Source of the DNA: Devosia sp.
GTDB taxonomy: Bacteria > Pseudomonadota > Alphaproteobacteria > Rhizobiales > Devosiaceae
Length of the DNA: 6,246 nt
NCBI GenBank assembly: GCA_028290245.1
Contig: JAQGKG010000067.1
Span: 1-6,246, forward strand
Direction: 5' to 3'
The notes beneath the pieces are model-generated. The model saw nothing but the letters and a program-made list of their open reading frames with translations, was not told the origin of the DNA and searched no databases. The position numbers were made by a program, and so were the translations under genes. Of this stretch, positions 4,735-6,246 are shown in pieces (within the stretch, counting starts at the first letter, position 1; every line of letters begins with the position of its first letter).

Positions 4735-6207
4735 GTGACCAAGACCCTACGCGACCGCCTATCAGACCCATCCCTGTTGACCGACCAGGCCTTTCTGGCC
4801 GGCGTCTGGTCCGGGGCGGATTCAGGCAAGACCCTGGCCGTCAGCAATCCATCCACCGGCGAGAGTCTGGCCGATGTCCCCGACATGGGTCGTGCGGAAA
4901 CCGCTCGCGCGATCGATGCCGCCCATGAAGCGCAAAAATCCTGGGCCAGGCTCACCGGCGCCGCGCGCGGCAAGATCCTGCGCAAATGGTTCGAGCTTAT
5001 GATGGCCAACCAGGACGATCTGGCGGCCATCCTCACTGCCGAAATGGGCAAGCCTTTCGCTGAGGCCCGAGGCGAGGTTGCCTATGGCGCGGCCTACGTC
5101 GAATGGTTCGCCGAAGAGGCGCGGCGCATCTATGGCGACGTCATCCCAGGGCACGCCGAAGACAAGCGGATCATGGTGATCAAGCAGCCCGTAGGGGTGG
5201 TTGGCGCCATCACGCCATGGAATTTCCCCATCGCCATGATCACCCGCAAGGCGGCTCCCGCCCTTGCGGTTGGTTGCACCTTCATCTCCAAGCCCGCCAA
5301 GCAGACGCCACTATCAGCATTGGCGCTGGCGGTGCTCGCCGAGCGCGCTGGCATGCCCAACGGCGTGTTCAGCGTCATTACGTCGAACTCGAGCTCGGCC
5401 ATCGGCGTCGAGTTCTGCGAGAACGAGAAGGTGCGCAAGCTCAGCTTCACCGGCTCCACCGAGGTCGGCCGCATTTTGATGCGCCAGTGCGCAGACCAGA
5501 TCAAGAAGGTCAGCCTTGAGCTTGGCGGGAACGCGCCGTTCATCGTCTTCGATGACGCGGACCTCGATGCAGCGGTGGAAGGCGCGATCCAGTCCAAGTT
5601 CCGCAATGCCGGGCAGACCTGCGTCTGCACCAATCGTATCTACGTCCAGGCCGGCGTACACGATGCCTTCGCTGAAAAACTCAGCGCGGCGGTCGGACGG
5701 TTGGTAGTGGGCGATGGCTTTGCCGAGGACACCACCATCGGCCCCCTGATCGACACCGCCGCCACCGATAAGGTCGCCGAACATATCGCTGACGCGCTGA
5801 GCAAGGGCGCGACACTTCTCCGGGGCGGCCATGGGATGCCCGGCACAAGCTTCTTCGAGCCGACAGTGCTGACCGGCGTGACGCAGGACATGGCCGTCGC
5901 GACCGAGGAGACCTTCGGACCCCTGGCACCGCTGTTTCGCTTCGACAGCGTTGACGAGGTGATCGCCATGGCCAATGACACGATTTTTGGGCTAGCCGCA
6001 TATTTTTATGCACGCGACCTGTCCAAGATCTTCAAGGTCGCCGAGGCACTTGAATATGGTATCGTGGGCGTTAACACCGGGCTCGTCTCTACTGAGGTCG
6101 CCCCTTTTGGCGGGGTCAAGCAATCGGGCACGGGTCGTGAAGGATCCAAGTACGGCACCGATGACTACCTTGAGCTCAAATACATCTGCCTCGGCGGCAT
6201 GAACTGA
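4735..6207 (+). CDS. gabD: GabD-type NAD(P)-dependent succinate-semialdehyde dehydrogenase family protein
   Basis: From the GTG at 4735 the product has 490 residues, normal for GabD. Aldehyde dehydrogenases of this type oxidise an omega-semialdehyde such as succinate semialdehyde to the acid. Motifs in order are: ITPWNFP with oxyanion-hole Asn163, SKPA with cofactor-binding Lys186, FTGSTEVG, VSLELGGN with general base Glu262, GQTCVC with nucleophile Cys296 and a second Cys298, EETFGPL, and the C-terminal FGGVKQSG and GREGSKYG. Long stretches are near-identical to E. coli GabD as I recall it, for example IKKVSLELGGNAPFIVFDD and FGLAAYFYARDLS. The gene follows idnD by 44 bases, partly occupied by a duplicated segment, and is probably cotranscribed. 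No GABA transaminase gene is present, so the substrate here may be a semialdehyde made by the sugar-acid pathway, such as succinate semialdehyde or a hydroxylated analogue. Family assignment is firm and in vivo substrate is open. Confidence 0.93.
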   Translation: MTKTLRDRLSDPSLLTDQAFLAGVWSGADSGKTLAVSNPSTGESLADVPDMGRAETARAIDAAHEAQKSWARLTGAARGKILRKWFELMMANQDDLAAILTAEMGKPFAEARGEVAYGAAYVEWFAEEARRIYGDVIPGHAEDKRIMVIKQPVGVVGAITPWNFPIAMITRKAAPALAVGCTFISKPAKQTPLSALALAVLAERAGMPNGVFSVITSNSSSAIGVEFCENEKVRKLSFTGSTEVGRILMRQCADQIKKVSLELGGNAPFIVFDDADLDAAVEGAIQSKFRNAGQTCVCTNRIYVQAGVHDAFAEKLSAAVGRLVVGDGFAEDTTIGPLIDTAATDKVAEHIADALSKGATLLRGGHGMPGTSFFEPTVLTGVTQDMAVATEETFGPLAPLFRFDSVDEVIAMANDTIFGLAAYFYARDLSKIFKVAEALEYGIVGVNTGLVSTEVAPFGGVKQSGTGREGSKYGTDDYLELKYICLGGMN

Positions 6208-6221
6208 CGCTCACGGCCGCT

Positions 6222-6246
6222 AACAAAGAAAGCCGCCGCACCCTTC
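6222..6246. terminator. Possible left arm of an intrinsic terminator, cut by the window edge
   Basis: After the last stop the sequence is AACAAAGAAA (6222-6231) followed by a GC-rich run, GCCGCCGCACCC (6232-6243), ending in TTC. This looks like the A-tract and first stem arm of a bidirectional rho-independent hairpin whose loop and second arm would lie beyond 6246. No complete hairpin can be shown. Confidence 0.3.

Noticed and set aside
5314..5832. 172-codon minus-strand open frame opposite the aldehyde dehydrogenase gene
   Set aside because: The opposite strand carries conserved catalytic motifs throughout; this frame shows none.
6208..6235. Complete small hairpin CGGC...GCCG after the last stop codon
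   Set aside because: Only a four-base stem with a long loop and no T-tract; not a credible terminator by itself.

Overview
This GC-rich window looks like a catabolic locus from an alphaproteobacterium, probably of the Hyphomicrobiales. That guess rests on base composition, codon use and the gene mix only; no marker gene is present. Nearly every base is coding. Six genes form two divergent transcription units around one 110-bp control region at 3534-3643. I see no RNA gene, insertion sequence, CRISPR array or phage gene.

The minus-strand unit, in order of transcription, is: an AroE (shikimate dehydrogenase) family oxidoreductase (3533-2718), a GldA-type iron/zinc alcohol dehydrogenase (2721-1618), a short-chain dehydrogenase of the gluconate 5-dehydrogenase type (1621-806), and an enolase-superfamily acid-sugar dehydratase or relative (806 to the left edge, cut off). 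The three junctions overlap by 4, 4 and 1 bases (GTGA, ATGA, TGATG), so the unit is almost certainly one translationally coupled operon. The plus-strand unit is a zinc-dependent L-idonate 5-dehydrogenase (idnD, 3644-4690) followed after 44 bases by a GabD-type aldehyde dehydrogenase (4735-6207).

The control region holds good sigma70-like promoters facing each other, with overlapping -10 boxes. A perfect inverted repeat (GTGATG-N6-CATCAC) covers the plus-strand -35 box and lies at the start of the minus-strand transcript, so one regulator could control both units. No regulator gene lies in the window.

Taken together, the locus encodes four NAD(P)-dependent alcohol dehydrogenases from four unrelated superfamilies (AroE, Fe-ADH, SDR, MDR), an aldehyde dehydrogenase and a dehydratase-type enzyme. 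No kinase, aldolase or transporter is visible, and some probably lie outside. IdnD plus the SDR recall idonate/5-ketogluconate interconversion. The AroE-like enzyme has altered substrate-binding motifs, and the dehydratase has non-standard active-site positions, so the true substrate may be a less familiar polyol or sugar acid, possibly a cyclic one. The pathway is inference; the enzyme families are not in doubt.
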